Source: Candidatus Brevefilum sp. (GTDB lineage Bacteria > Chloroflexota > Anaerolineae > Anaerolineales > Anaerolineaceae). Taken from it: a stretch of DNA of 8,084 nucleotides. Shown piece after piece: positions 1-6,565 of this stretch (position 1 is the first letter of the stretch; each line of letters begins with the position of its first letter). Position numbers and translations under genes: made by a program. The notes under the pieces are model-generated. The model was not told the DNA's origin and searched no databases. It worked only from the letters and a program-made list of their open reading frames with translations. The stretch covers positions 1 to 8,084 of the forward strand of contig SKPR01000048.1 of the NCBI GenBank assembly GCA_007119455.1, written 5' to 3'.

Positions 1-649
1 ATAAAATCAACGCTGCCACTCCATAAACCAGCGCGACATAAGTTAAGGTATTGAGTTGTTTACGTAACTGGCGACCGATTAACATATATCCGGCTGCCAT
101 CCAGGCACCAAAAAGTGCCAGAAAATTTCCCCACATCGCCCGTCCGGTGAAGACCTGACCCTGGCAGATTAACCGACCTTGATCAATGGCACAGGTATGT
201 CCGATTCCAACAATCACACCGCCGGTAATTGACACAACCAGACCAATGATCACCGAACGACGAATGGGTTCGCGTAAAACAAGGGGGGATAAAATGGCCA
301 CCCACAACGGCGTCGTGGTGACCAAAACAACCGAACTGGCTATGGAAGTGAATTGCAACGAGGTGATCCAGGTTGCGAAATGCAGTGCCAGAAATATGCC
401 GGATAAAATTCCCTTCAGTAAATTGGCAGAAGTCATCTTCCGCCATTCAGGTCCATGTCTGATCAATGCAATAGGGACAAGGACCAAACTGGCGATAACC
501 AGCCGGGCAGCTGCAATGGTTATGGAAGAAGCCTCAGCCTGGGCAAAACGGATGAAAATGGATGCGGTCGAGACGAAAAGGATCCCCGCACCAGTGGCAA
601 TCAGGGGACGATATGTGGTGGAAGGATCATGCTGGTTACTCATGGACAT
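1..649 (-). CDS. EamA/DMT-family membrane transporter, C-terminus beyond the left edge
   Basis: This open frame runs from an ATG at 649-647 to the window edge without a stop, giving 216 residues of a family that usually has about 300 in ten transmembrane helices. I read hydrophobic helices at about residues 15-35, 40-62, 78-97, 102-124, 131-150, 171-190 and from 204 onward. EamA-like stretches are AARLVIASL (47-55), a helix 3-4 region with TSIASSVVLVTTTPLW, and REPI after helix 4. Such proteins export or import small metabolites through the inner membrane, but the substrate cannot be read from sequence. A loop of about 20 residues between helices 5 and 6 carries two cysteines (C153, C162). 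The start is uncertain: a second ATG lies at 643-641, there is no Shine-Dalgarno at usable distance, and the promoter placement favours the second ATG. The gene diverges from the ferredoxin gene. Confidence 0.85.
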   Translation of the reverse strand, partial: MSMSNQHDPSTTYRPLIATGAGILFVSTASIFIRFAQAEASSITIAAARLVIASLVLVPIALIRHGPEWRKMTSANLLKGILSGIFLALHFATWITSLQFTSIASSVVLVTTTPLWVAILSPLVLREPIRRSVIIGLVVSITGGVIVGIGHTCAIDQGRLICQGQVFTGRAMWGNFLALFGAWMAAGYMLIGRQLRKQLNTLTYVALVYGVAALIL

Positions 650-651
650 TA

Positions 652-679
652 ATTGTAATCGATACCCCTTGCTTGACAA
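652..679 (-). promoter_or_regulatory. Candidate sigma70-type promoter for the transporter gene
   Basis: On the minus strand TTGTCA (679-674), a 16-base spacer and TACAAT (657-652) each differ from consensus by one base. The -10 box ends only two bases before the first ATG, so transcription should start near 645-643, at or just before the second ATG. That would give an almost leaderless mRNA, consistent with no ribosome binding site close to either ATG. The -35 box occupies the same bases as that of the divergent ferredoxin promoter. Inferred from sequence only. Confidence 0.45.
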
Positions 680-701
680 AGCCGCGACCCAATACTACAA
701 T
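673..701 (+). promoter_or_regulatory. Strong sigma70-type promoter for the ferredoxin gene
   Basis: A perfect TTGACA (673-678), an optimal 17-base spacer and TACAAT (696-701) form a near-consensus promoter on the plus strand. Transcription would begin at about 707-709, giving a leader of roughly 100 bases before the ferredoxin ATG at 807. The -35 coincides with the -35 of the minus-strand transporter promoter, so the two should compete for polymerase or share a regulator. Confidence 0.7.
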
Positions 702-713
702 CTCATAAGTTGC

Positions 714-782
714 GTAACTACTCAGCATGCAGGGGAATATGGGGCCCCCAGCCTTCAGCAGTAGAACTACCTGAGCAGTTAC
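714..782 (+). repeat. Long inverted repeat in the ferredoxin 5' leader
   Basis: GTAACTACTCAG (714-725) and CTGAGCAGTTAC (771-782) are complementary at 11 of 12 positions, separated by 45 bases. In the plus-strand RNA the one mismatch is A-C; in a minus-strand RNA the same position would be a G-U pair. The predicted ferredoxin transcript begins about six bases before the left arm, and the right arm ends 15 bases before the Shine-Dalgarno, so the leader could fold into one large hairpin. Inside the loop are G and C runs (732-735, 741-744, 745-749) and a small hairpin, GTA-GAAC-TAC (761-770). CTACT (718-722) could instead pair with AGTAG (760-764), which would compete with the outer stem. It could also be a DNA operator. 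It matches no riboswitch class I recognise. Confidence 0.5.
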
Positions 783-797
783 TAAGATTTAATAAAT

Positions 798-801
798 GGA
801 G
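798..801 (+). promoter_or_regulatory. Ribosome binding site of the ferredoxin gene
   Basis: GGAG lies five bases before the ATG at 807. It supports that start and not the out-of-frame ATG that follows at 838. Confidence 0.75.
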
Positions 802-806
802 TTAAA

Positions 807-1220
807 ATGACCCACATCATTACCAGTTTATGCGTGCGTGAAGGCAGTTGTGTTACGGTTTGTCCAGTTGAATGCATCGTTCCTGGAAAACCAAAAGAGG
901 AATGGCCCTGGTTCTATATTGATCCCGAAACATGTATTGATTGCGGAGCCTGCATTCCTGAATGCCCCTTTGGGGCCATATTCCCCGAAGATGAAGTCCC
1001 TGAATCTTACCTGGCAGCCGGGGGAGAAGTGCAATCAATGCCAGCCGGGACACCGGGTTTCGATGAAACTTTTCACGGACATGATTATGAAGGTAATGAA
1101 GTCCAGGTTGATCATACTCGCACCCTTGAGCCGGGTGAAGAACTTGACCTGACCAAAGACATTCAACCTAATTATGATTATTTTGAAGAGGGGCCGGGTT
1201 ATAACGCCTTGATGGACTGA
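807..1220 (+). CDS. Seven-iron-type ferredoxin with long acidic C-terminal tail
   Basis: This 137-residue soluble electron carrier has eight cysteines: C9, C15, C19, C23, C43, C46, C49 and C53. The second motif, C43-x2-C46-x2-C49-x3-C53-P, is a standard ferredoxin signature. The first, C9-x5-C15-x3-C19-P-x2-C23, lacks the second cysteine of an ordinary 4Fe-4S motif. By analogy with Azotobacter and Thermus seven-iron ferredoxins, C9, C15 and C53 would hold a 3Fe-4S cluster, C19, C43, C46 and C49 a 4Fe-4S cluster, and C23 would be free. The C9-C15 loop is two residues shorter than the usual C-x7-C. Residues 55-137 form a tail with about 20 Asp/Glu and only two Lys/Arg. The gene stands alone between its own promoter and an intrinsic terminator, so it appears monocistronic. 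The redox partner is unknown. Confidence 0.9.
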   Translation: MTHIITSLCVREGSCVTVCPVECIVPGKPKEEWPWFYIDPETCIDCGACIPECPFGAIFPEDEVPESYLAAGGEVQSMPAGTPGFDETFHGHDYEGNEVQVDHTRTLEPGEELDLTKDIQPNYDYFEEGPGYNALMD

Positions 1221-1241
1221 GAGAATTGATGCCAATCAAGC

Positions 1242-1274
1242 AACAGGCTGGAAAAAAACCAGCCTGTTTTTTTT
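1242..1274 (+). terminator. Rho-independent terminator after the ferredoxin gene
   Basis: A perfect 10-base-pair stem (1242-1251 with 1259-1268) encloses a loop of seven A residues. An unbroken run of eight T residues (1267-1274) overlaps the stem's last two bases. It lies 21 bases after the ferredoxin stop and abuts the stop codon of the convergent gene ppgK. In the ppgK direction no T run follows the stem, so it looks one-sided. Confidence 0.92.
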
Positions 1275-2025
1275 AATCAATTATGATCGATTCTTCTGCC
1301 GCCATGGCTGCGCCAACGATACCGGCTTGATTTCTTAATTCAGCCGGTATGACCTCGGCCTGGATACCTGTAAGATATTGGCCATATTTCTTGAATTTCT
1401 TACTGACCCCGCCGCCCAGAATGATCGCGTCTGGATTAAACAGATAATCATAGATTTGCAGCACCTCGGCTAATTTTTTTCCCCATTTTTTCCAGGAAAG
1501 GTCGTTCTCCTGTCGCACCCCATCACCCGCGCGGTGTTCAGCGTCTTTACCACGGACCTGAAGATGTCCTAATTCAGAGTTTGGCCATAGTTCGCGCTTC
1601 ACAAAAAAAGCAGAACCAATTCCGGTACCGATTGTCAGAAACAGGACATGGTCATCTTCGAATTTCTTCCCAATCCCAAAGCGCATTTCGGCCAGGCCTG
1701 CAGCATCCGCATCATTCAGAACCACTGCCTGGCAACCCGTTGCGTCAGTAATTAATGAAGCCAGGTTTTGCCCCACCCATTCGTGACTGACATTGGCCGC
1801 TGTTTCCACAACACCCCGGCGAACAACACCGGGGAAGCCCGCACCGATTTTGCCCTGCCACTGGAAATGATCAACAATCCGTCGAATCACCTCGAGGACC
1901 TGATCTGGATTTCCAGGAGAGGGCGTCGGTATCCGGTAACGTTTTTCAAGAAATTCGCCTGTTTCAACATCAACGGGTGCAGCTTTTATCCCGGAACCTC
2001 CGATATCAATCCCTAATACTGCCAT
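1273..2025 (-). CDS. ppgK: Polyphosphate glucokinase (ROK family)
   Basis: This enzyme phosphorylates glucose to glucose-6-phosphate in the cytoplasm using inorganic polyphosphate, often with ATP as an alternative donor. The 250 residues match the usual length of about 250-270. The phosphate-binding motif DIGGSGIK is at 7-14, followed by PVDVETGE (17-24) and RIPTP (31-35). The sugar-site NDADAAGLAE is at 104-113, with D105 the expected catalytic base. TIGTGIGSA is at 131-139, with PNSELGHL soon after, and LGGGVSKKF lies near the C-terminus. The zinc motif CxCGxxGCxE of ROK repressors and classical ROK kinases is absent, and there is no DNA-binding domain; both points favour the polyphosphate type. 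The ATG at 2025 has GGAG five bases upstream. The gene follows mltG by 23 bases and is probably last in that operon. Donor preference cannot be proved from sequence. Confidence 0.9.
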   Translation of the reverse strand: MAVLGIDIGGSGIKAAPVDVETGEFLEKRYRIPTPSPGNPDQVLEVIRRIVDHFQWQGKIGAGFPGVVRRGVVETAANVSHEWVGQNLASLITDATGCQAVVLNDADAAGLAEMRFGIGKKFEDDHVLFLTIGTGIGSAFFVKRELWPNSELGHLQVRGKDAEHRAGDGVRQENDLSWKKWGKKLAEVLQIYDYLFNPDAIILGGGVSKKFKKYGQYLTGIQAEVIPAELRNQAGIVGAAMAAEESIIID

Positions 2026-2048
2026 AGCTACTCCTTTTCTTCAGATGT

Positions 2049-3185
2049 TCAATCGCACCCGTAATTCAAATGCTCTTCAAACGTTATCGAGAAATTATGC
2101 CGTCCCGAGTTGTCACACGCTGCCCTGAAGAAATAATAAGGTGTTTCAGCTGGAAAAGCGACGGCCCTAAGGGAGCCAAGATCCGGATTACTGATCGGTG
2201 TTGGTGGGAGACCGGCATTCTGATAGGTGTTATATGGCGATTCGACTGTGAGATCCACAAAAAACAACGGTGCTTTCCACCAGGTTTGGGTTTCTTGTTG
2301 AAAGCCCAGGGCATATTGGACAGTGGGGTCCGTTTCAAGGCGAATGCCCTGGCTCAGCCGGTTATAAAACACCGATGCAATCAGGGGTTTTTCTTCTGCA
2401 ACGACCGCCTCTTTTTCAACAATGGACGCCAGGATTAATGCATCATAAACGGATAAACCCTGCCTGGAAAATCCTTCAATCAGGGCTGCATCCATGTTGT
2501 CCGAAAAGGTGGTCAGAATTTCTATCACGACTGTTTCCAGATCTGTTTCTCGGGGGAACACATAAGTGCCGGGAAACAAAAACCCCTCTAATGAAGGCGC
2601 TGAATCAACAGGCAGATAGGCCAGATACATGGGTGATGGATTGTAAGCCAGTTCAATAAATTCGTTGGCTGAGATCGGTAACCCGCTACCAGCAATATTG
2701 TTCGCAACCTCTTCAATCCGCCAGCCCGGCAGAACCGTAACGATGGCATCCGTGATAGGCGTCTCTACCAGGTTTGATGCAATCTCCAGGGGCGAAAGAT
2801 CCGGACTTAGCATGAAACGGCCTGATTTTAATTGTCTATCCATGCCAGTATAGACCAGATAAATCTGCATCAGCTCTGCGTCTTTAATCAGATTGGCTTT
2901 CTCCAAACGGATGCAAATCATCGCCACCGATTCACCCTGGTTAATATCAAAAGATTGCTCAATTGCCCCCCGAGCCTGAGGCCGGGTAAGTTTAGCCTGG
3001 TTGAAGAATAATTCCATCGGATAAACAAGGCGTTGGGTTATGGTCAGATTAGGAGAGGGCGGTCCGAATTGGGCAGTGACCCTGGCTCTGATCATCATCA
3101 AGCCCAGTACAACACCTGCCCCAATGGTCAGAAATAGTGCTAAAACAAGCCCCAGGGGAAACCGTTTTTTCCGTTGATCAGGCAT
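2049..3185 (-). CDS. mltG: Endolytic murein transglycosylase MltG (YceG-like)
   Basis: MltG is an inner-membrane enzyme that cuts nascent glycan strands and is thought to set their length. With the start at 3185 it has 378 residues. A basic N-terminus (MPDQRKKR) precedes a single membrane segment at about 10-32, placing the rest outside the cytoplasm. A LysM-like region at about 80-145 contains FDINQGESV and KSGRF. Family landmarks follow: LEGFLFPGTY at about 199-208, ASIVEKEA at about 253-260 with the catalytic glutamate in the EKE segment, SVFYNRL and TDPTVQYALG. The end carries the usual Gly/His/Phe-rich segment GRHNFS. I chose 3185 over an in-frame ATG at 3218 because GAGG lies six bases before 3185 and nothing suitable precedes 3218. 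The start overlaps the ruvX stop by eight bases (ATGCCTGA), implying translational coupling. Confidence 0.92.
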   Translation of the reverse strand: MPDQRKKRFPLGLVLALFLTIGAGVVLGLMMIRARVTAQFGPPSPNLTITQRLVYPMELFFNQAKLTRPQARGAIEQSFDINQGESVAMICIRLEKANLIKDAELMQIYLVYTGMDRQLKSGRFMLSPDLSPLEIASNLVETPITDAIVTVLPGWRIEEVANNIAGSGLPISANEFIELAYNPSPMYLAYLPVDSAPSLEGFLFPGTYVFPRETDLETVVIEILTTFSDNMDAALIEGFSRQGLSVYDALILASIVEKEAVVAEEKPLIASVFYNRLSQGIRLETDPTVQYALGFQQETQTWWKAPLFFVDLTVESPYNTYQNAGLPPTPISNPDLGSLRAVAFPAETPYYFFRAACDNSGRHNFSITFEEHLNYGCD

Positions 3186-3621
3186 CCTTATCCTCACTGT
3201 TGTTGATGAGGGTTTCATTATTGATCAGAAAATCCTGAAGCAATATGCTGGCTGCAATATCGTCCAGGTGCCCTTTCCTTTTCTTTCGACTGACACCCAG
3301 CGCAATCCGGCTTTGTTGGGCAATTTGGGTCGTACCACTCTCATCCCAGAGATGAACAGGTAGATCCGTCTGATCACGAATGGCATCTGCCAGACGTTGT
3401 GATTTTCGTGCTTGATGACCGACATTTCCTGTTGAATCTAAAGGCTGACCTATCACAATCAACCGGGCATCTTCTTCCTTGGCGATGTGGACAATCTTCC
3501 GGGCATCTTCCGACCGTGCCTGGTGTTTAATCACGTTTAAGGGGCGTGCGATGGTGCCGGTCGGATCGCTAATGGCCAATCCGATGCGCTTTTCACCCGG
3601 GTCAACAGCCAATACCTTCAA
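3178..3621 (-). CDS. ruvX: Pre-16S rRNA nuclease / Holliday junction resolvase-like protein (YqgF/RuvX)
   Basis: This small RNase H-fold protein processes the 5' end of 16S rRNA precursors and was earlier proposed as a Holliday junction resolvase. Its 147 residues are typical. D7 in VDPGEKRIGLAISD (6-19), the IVIGQPLDSTGN strand and loop (55-66), WDESGTT (92-98) and DDIAASILLQ (120-129) match the conserved blocks. D7, E94 or D93, and D120 are the likely metal ligands. The start codon is TTG (3621-3619), supported by GAGG seven bases upstream and by the fit of MKVLAVDPG to the family N-terminus. The C-terminal tail after about residue 132 is short, Asn-rich and variable. ruvX overlaps mltG, a pairing common in bacteria, and is probably the first gene of the ruvX-mltG-ppgK unit. 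Confidence 0.93.
   Translation of the reverse strand: MKVLAVDPGEKRIGLAISDPTGTIARPLNVIKHQARSEDARKIVHIAKEEDARLIVIGQPLDSTGNVGHQARKSQRLADAIRDQTDLPVHLWDESGTTQIAQQSRIALGVSRKKRKGHLDDIAASILLQDFLINNETLINNSEDKDA
3192..3195 (-). promoter_or_regulatory. Ribosome binding site that sets the mltG start
   Basis: GAGG lies six bases before the ATG at 3185-3183, inside the last codons of ruvX. The alternative upstream ATG at 3218 has no comparable site. This supports the shorter MltG that begins MPDQRKKR. Confidence 0.65.
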
Positions 3622-3628
3622 CCAAACA

Positions 3629-3632
3629 CCTC
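3629..3632 (-). promoter_or_regulatory. Ribosome binding site for the TTG start of ruvX
   Basis: GAGG lies seven bases before TTG at 3621-3619. It supports the non-ATG start, since no in-frame ATG lies close by. Confidence 0.65.
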
Positions 3633-3694
3633 ATCTATCCGTAGGAATCCCGTGACACTTGACAACATCACCACATAAAATAATTGATAGCAAA

Positions 3695-3720
3695 ATTATA
3701 CGCGAAATTCTTGAGATGAA
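3695..3720 (-). promoter_or_regulatory. Candidate promoter for ruvX-mltG-ppgK
   Basis: The 171-base gap 3622-3792 holds no credible gene. On the minus strand a perfect TATAAT lies at 3700-3695, but the matching -35 position is poor (about CTGTTC). Transcription would start near 3688, giving a leader of about 67 bases. A 6-bp A/T inverted repeat (3680-3685 with 3694-3699) overlaps the -10 box. No intrinsic terminator is visible after the upstream tal-pgi gene, so readthrough is also likely. Confidence 0.4.
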
Positions 3721-3792
3721 CAGCCTTACATGGTTATCTTTGATGTCCAGAAAAATTATGCGTTCGATGTCACCAGCCAGTTTTTAGGCAAT

Positions 3793-6561
3793 TTACTCAA
3801 AATTAAGAGGATCATCAGCTTGTAGATGGATACGGATCGCTCGCCGATCCTGAGCCAGTAACGCTTCCAGATCGCCATTGGCTTGAGCCCTTGCCAGGAT
3901 TCCAAAAGTGCAATCCTGACCGGGTATCTCAATATCTTCACGATCATCCTGGGTGATTTGTATGAACAACCCATTGTTCGGGCCGCCTTTATGAAGCTGT
4001 CCAGTGCTATGCAAAAAGCGAGGGCCAAATCCCAGGGTTGTTGCCCGCCCTGTTTGTTTAAGGATCCTCTCGCGCAACTGGTTCAATCGCTTCTGAACAC
4101 TTGCTTCACGGGGCAGATATGCATTCAGGGCAATATAATCGCCTTCTTCCGCCAATGATGTAAATTGTTTAATAACCTCTGAGATGGAACCACACTGGCT
4201 GATCGAGCCAAAATCTGCACCATAAAGTTGAGTATCACCAATCCGGCAAATCAAATCAGGATCTTCCAGGTGACCATTTTCCAGGTAAAAATTGAGCCGT
4301 TTCTTAGTCCGGTTTTTACTGTCCTGTACGTTGGGTTGGTCAAACGCGTTCACACCAATGACCTGGCAGGCAAAGGCAATAACCAGCTCCCATCGATAGA
4401 ACGCTTCGCTGAGGGCTTCGTGACTCGAGCTATTAATCACGACCAACGGGAAACCCGCCTGCCTCAATGCATCAGCAAATGCATCCCGGCCTCCATCAGA
4501 CCGCAGGTAAATAAAAATCCTGTCAAAGCTATAATGCTCGACGGACGCCACCGGTTCATCGACAACTGGAAGGATGCCACGGCCTTCTTTACCGCTACTT
4601 TCTGCAACGAGCTGCTCAAGCCAGGCACCTAAAGGAGCCAGTGTCTCATCTGCCAGTATCGTCAATTTATCAACCCGGTTCCGTTCACCAACGCCAATTA
4701 AAATACCCAATAAGGCACTCAGGTTTCCTTCCAGCTTGTTTGATAGCAAATCGCTACTCATTACCAGGTTTGCACTGGACAAGAAATCTACCAGGTCTAC
4801 CCCAATCAACGCTGCCGGTACAAGGCCAAATAAAGACAATGCTGAAAAACGTCCGCCAAGATTAGGATTTGCAGTAAAAACACGCCGAAATCCCCGTTGG
4901 TTTCCCAATTCAGCCAGAGGGCTTCCAGGATCTGTGATAGCCACAAAATGAGCGTTTTGGTGGTCTCCGAGTTCCTTCTCTGCCCTATGCCAGAAATAAT
5001 CAAACAGCGATAGTGTTTCGGTGGTCGTTCCAGATTTGCTGGCAATAATGAAAAGGGTTTTATCGAATTCCACCCATTTTTCAGCAGTTTTTATCTGAGC
5101 AGGGACGGTCGAATCAAGAATTTTCAGAGATAACCCCTGTGTTTCAGGACTGAGTATCAAACTCATTGTCTCTGGTGCCAGAGAAGACCCTCCCATACCC
5201 AGTAGCAGGACCTTTTCAATGCCATCTTGCCGGCAAGATGAGACAAAACTCTCTAACTCTTTGATCAAAATCTGGCTCCGAAAAGGCAGGTCCAACCAAC
5301 CTAACCGCTTTTGGACAAGTTCTTTTCCTTCCGACGTTTCTGTCCACAGCGTCGGATCATTCTGGTTTATCCGTTGAAGAATTTTGTTGTTTTTGAACGT
5401 ATCCAATTCGGTTTTTACACCACCAGAGAGCTGACCTAATTCTGCAATAAATTCTTCCCGGCGCTGTTTGATTGTTTCCAGCAGTCCGTTGAAAGAATCA
5501 GCAAACTTCTCGACGCCCTCATCCTCAAGCTCCTGGGTGATCTCGTCGATCGATATGCCTATCTCAGCCAGTTGCCTGAAATTTGCCCGGGCTTCATCAA
5601 GATGATGATAAATCCGGATCTCAGGCTCACCATGGTCAAGGTAGGCTTCCAACGTTTCAGGCGGCACAGTATTGACCGTGTTTTCAGCCACCAGCTCTTC
5701 CACATACTTGACATCCACATAAGCCGGGTCTTTGGTGCTGGTTGATGCCCATAATGGACGTTGCTTTTTACCGCCTGCCTCGGCTATTTTTTGAAAACGT
5801 TTGGATGAGAAAAATTCCTCATATTCCTGATAAGCCAGGCGTGTATTGGCGACCGCCATCTTCCCGATCAGGTTCTCTGCCTGTGCTGTCATTTCACCAC
5901 CCTCATCAACAATCCGCCGCAACCGCTCGTCTGCTTTAGTTTCAAGCCGCGAAACAAAAAACGAAGCTACAGATGCGATTTCAGAAATATCCTTACCCTG
6001 TTCGAGGCGTTTCTCTAAACCAGCCAGGTAAGCGCTCATCACTTCAACGTAGCGTTTTCTGGAGAAAATCAGTGTCACATTGACATTCACGCCTCTGGCA
6101 ATTGCCTCAGTAATGGCAGGCAATCCAGCTTTTGTAGCAGGGATTTTCACCATTAAATTAGGACGAGCCACCTCTTGCCATAACCAGGATGCCTCATCGA
6201 TTGTCGCCTGGGTGTCGTGTGCCAGGTTAGGATTAACTTCCAGACTGACAAAGCCGTCCTCACCGCCTGTTGCGTCGTAATACCCTCGAAAAAGATCCGC
6301 TATATCCTGGATATCCTGAATCGCCAGTTGATAGAACATATCCTCAGGTGATATCCCTGCCCAGGACATCGTTCTCAGGTCATCATCATAATCATGGCTT
6401 TCTGCAATCGCCTTCTGAAAAATACTTGGATTGGACGTTACTCCATAGATCTCACGCCGCTCAATCATGCCGGATAACGTTTCATCTTCGATTAATCCAC
6501 GTGCTAAATTGTCGTACCACATGGACTGTCCTAATAGTTTTAATTTTATGACACTGCTCAT
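3793..6561 (-). CDS. tal-pgi: Bifunctional transaldolase / glucose-6-phosphate isomerase
   Basis: This 922-residue cytoplasmic fusion joins two sugar-phosphate enzymes. Residues 1 to about 370 are a transaldolase, which moves a dihydroxyacetone unit between sedoheptulose-7-phosphate and glyceraldehyde-3-phosphate to give fructose-6-phosphate. The evidence is GQSMWYDNL (11-19, D17), VTSNPSIFQKAI (41-52) and LMVKIPATKAG (136-146) with Schiff-base K139. Residues from about 385 to 922 are a phosphoglucose isomerase, seen in LGMGGSSLAPE (454-464), SKSGTTTET (508-516), GGRFSALSLFGL (569-580), AESSGKEGRG (653-662), FDQPNVQDSK (740-749) and HSTGQLHKGG (851-860). A charged helical linker separates them. 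Such fusions are known in several phyla, including Chloroflexota. The ATG follows the rpiB stop by four bases, with AAAGG eight bases upstream inside rpiB, so the two are probably translated together. No active-site loss was noticed in either half. Confidence 0.95.
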   Translation of the reverse strand: MSSVIKLKLLGQSMWYDNLARGLIEDETLSGMIERREIYGVTSNPSIFQKAIAESHDYDDDLRTMSWAGISPEDMFYQLAIQDIQDIADLFRGYYDATGGEDGFVSLEVNPNLAHDTQATIDEASWLWQEVARPNLMVKIPATKAGLPAITEAIARGVNVNVTLIFSRKRYVEVMSAYLAGLEKRLEQGKDISEIASVASFFVSRLETKADERLRRIVDEGGEMTAQAENLIGKMAVANTRLAYQEYEEFFSSKRFQKIAEAGGKKQRPLWASTSTKDPAYVDVKYVEELVAENTVNTVPPETLEAYLDHGEPEIRIYHHLDEARANFRQLAEIGISIDEITQELEDEGVEKFADSFNGLLETIKQRREEFIAELGQLSGGVKTELDTFKNNKILQRINQNDPTLWTETSEGKELVQKRLGWLDLPFRSQILIKELESFVSSCRQDGIEKVLLLGMGGSSLAPETMSLILSPETQGLSLKILDSTVPAQIKTAEKWVEFDKTLFIIASKSGTTTETLSLFDYFWHRAEKELGDHQNAHFVAITDPGSPLAELGNQRGFRRVFTANPNLGGRFSALSLFGLVPAALIGVDLVDFLSSANLVMSSDLLSNKLEGNLSALLGILIGVGERNRVDKLTILADETLAPLGAWLEQLVAESSGKEGRGILPVVDEPVASVEHYSFDRIFIYLRSDGGRDAFADALRQAGFPLVVINSSSHEALSEAFYRWELVIAFACQVIGVNAFDQPNVQDSKNRTKKRLNFYLENGHLEDPDLICRIGDTQLYGADFGSISQCGSISEVIKQFTSLAEEGDYIALNAYLPREASVQKRLNQLRERILKQTGRATTLGFGPRFLHSTGQLHKGGPNNGLFIQITQDDREDIEIPGQDCTFGILARAQANGDLEALLAQDRRAIRIHLQADDPLNFE

Positions 6562-6565
6562 CGGG

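Noticed and set aside
741..748. GGGGCCCC palindrome in the ferredoxin leader as a regulator site
   Set aside because: It is a short G/C palindrome that occurs by chance often enough; it is mentioned only as part of the leader structure.
186..764. Plus-strand open frame of 192 codons opposite the transporter
   Set aside because: It is antisense to a clear membrane protein, its translation has no recognisable domain, and it runs through the divergent promoter region.
1242..1268. The hairpin as a bidirectional terminator that also ends ppgK transcripts
   Set aside because: The stem is symmetric, but in the minus direction it is followed by GCTTGATTGG with no T run, so only the ferredoxin direction is well supported.
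2270..2659. Plus-strand open frame opposite mltG
   Set aside because: It is a shadow of the conserved MltG frame; the product is low in recognisable structure and no ribosome binding site is evident.
3730..3828. Short plus-strand frame beginning MVIFDVQKNY in the tal-pgi/ruvX gap
   Set aside because: It has no ribosome binding site, runs into the antisense of tal-pgi, and is of a length expected by chance.
4228..4632. Plus-strand open frames opposite the isomerase half of tal-pgi (also around 4574-4951)
   Set aside because: The minus-strand frame carries intact enzyme motifs throughout; these are by-products of its codon use.
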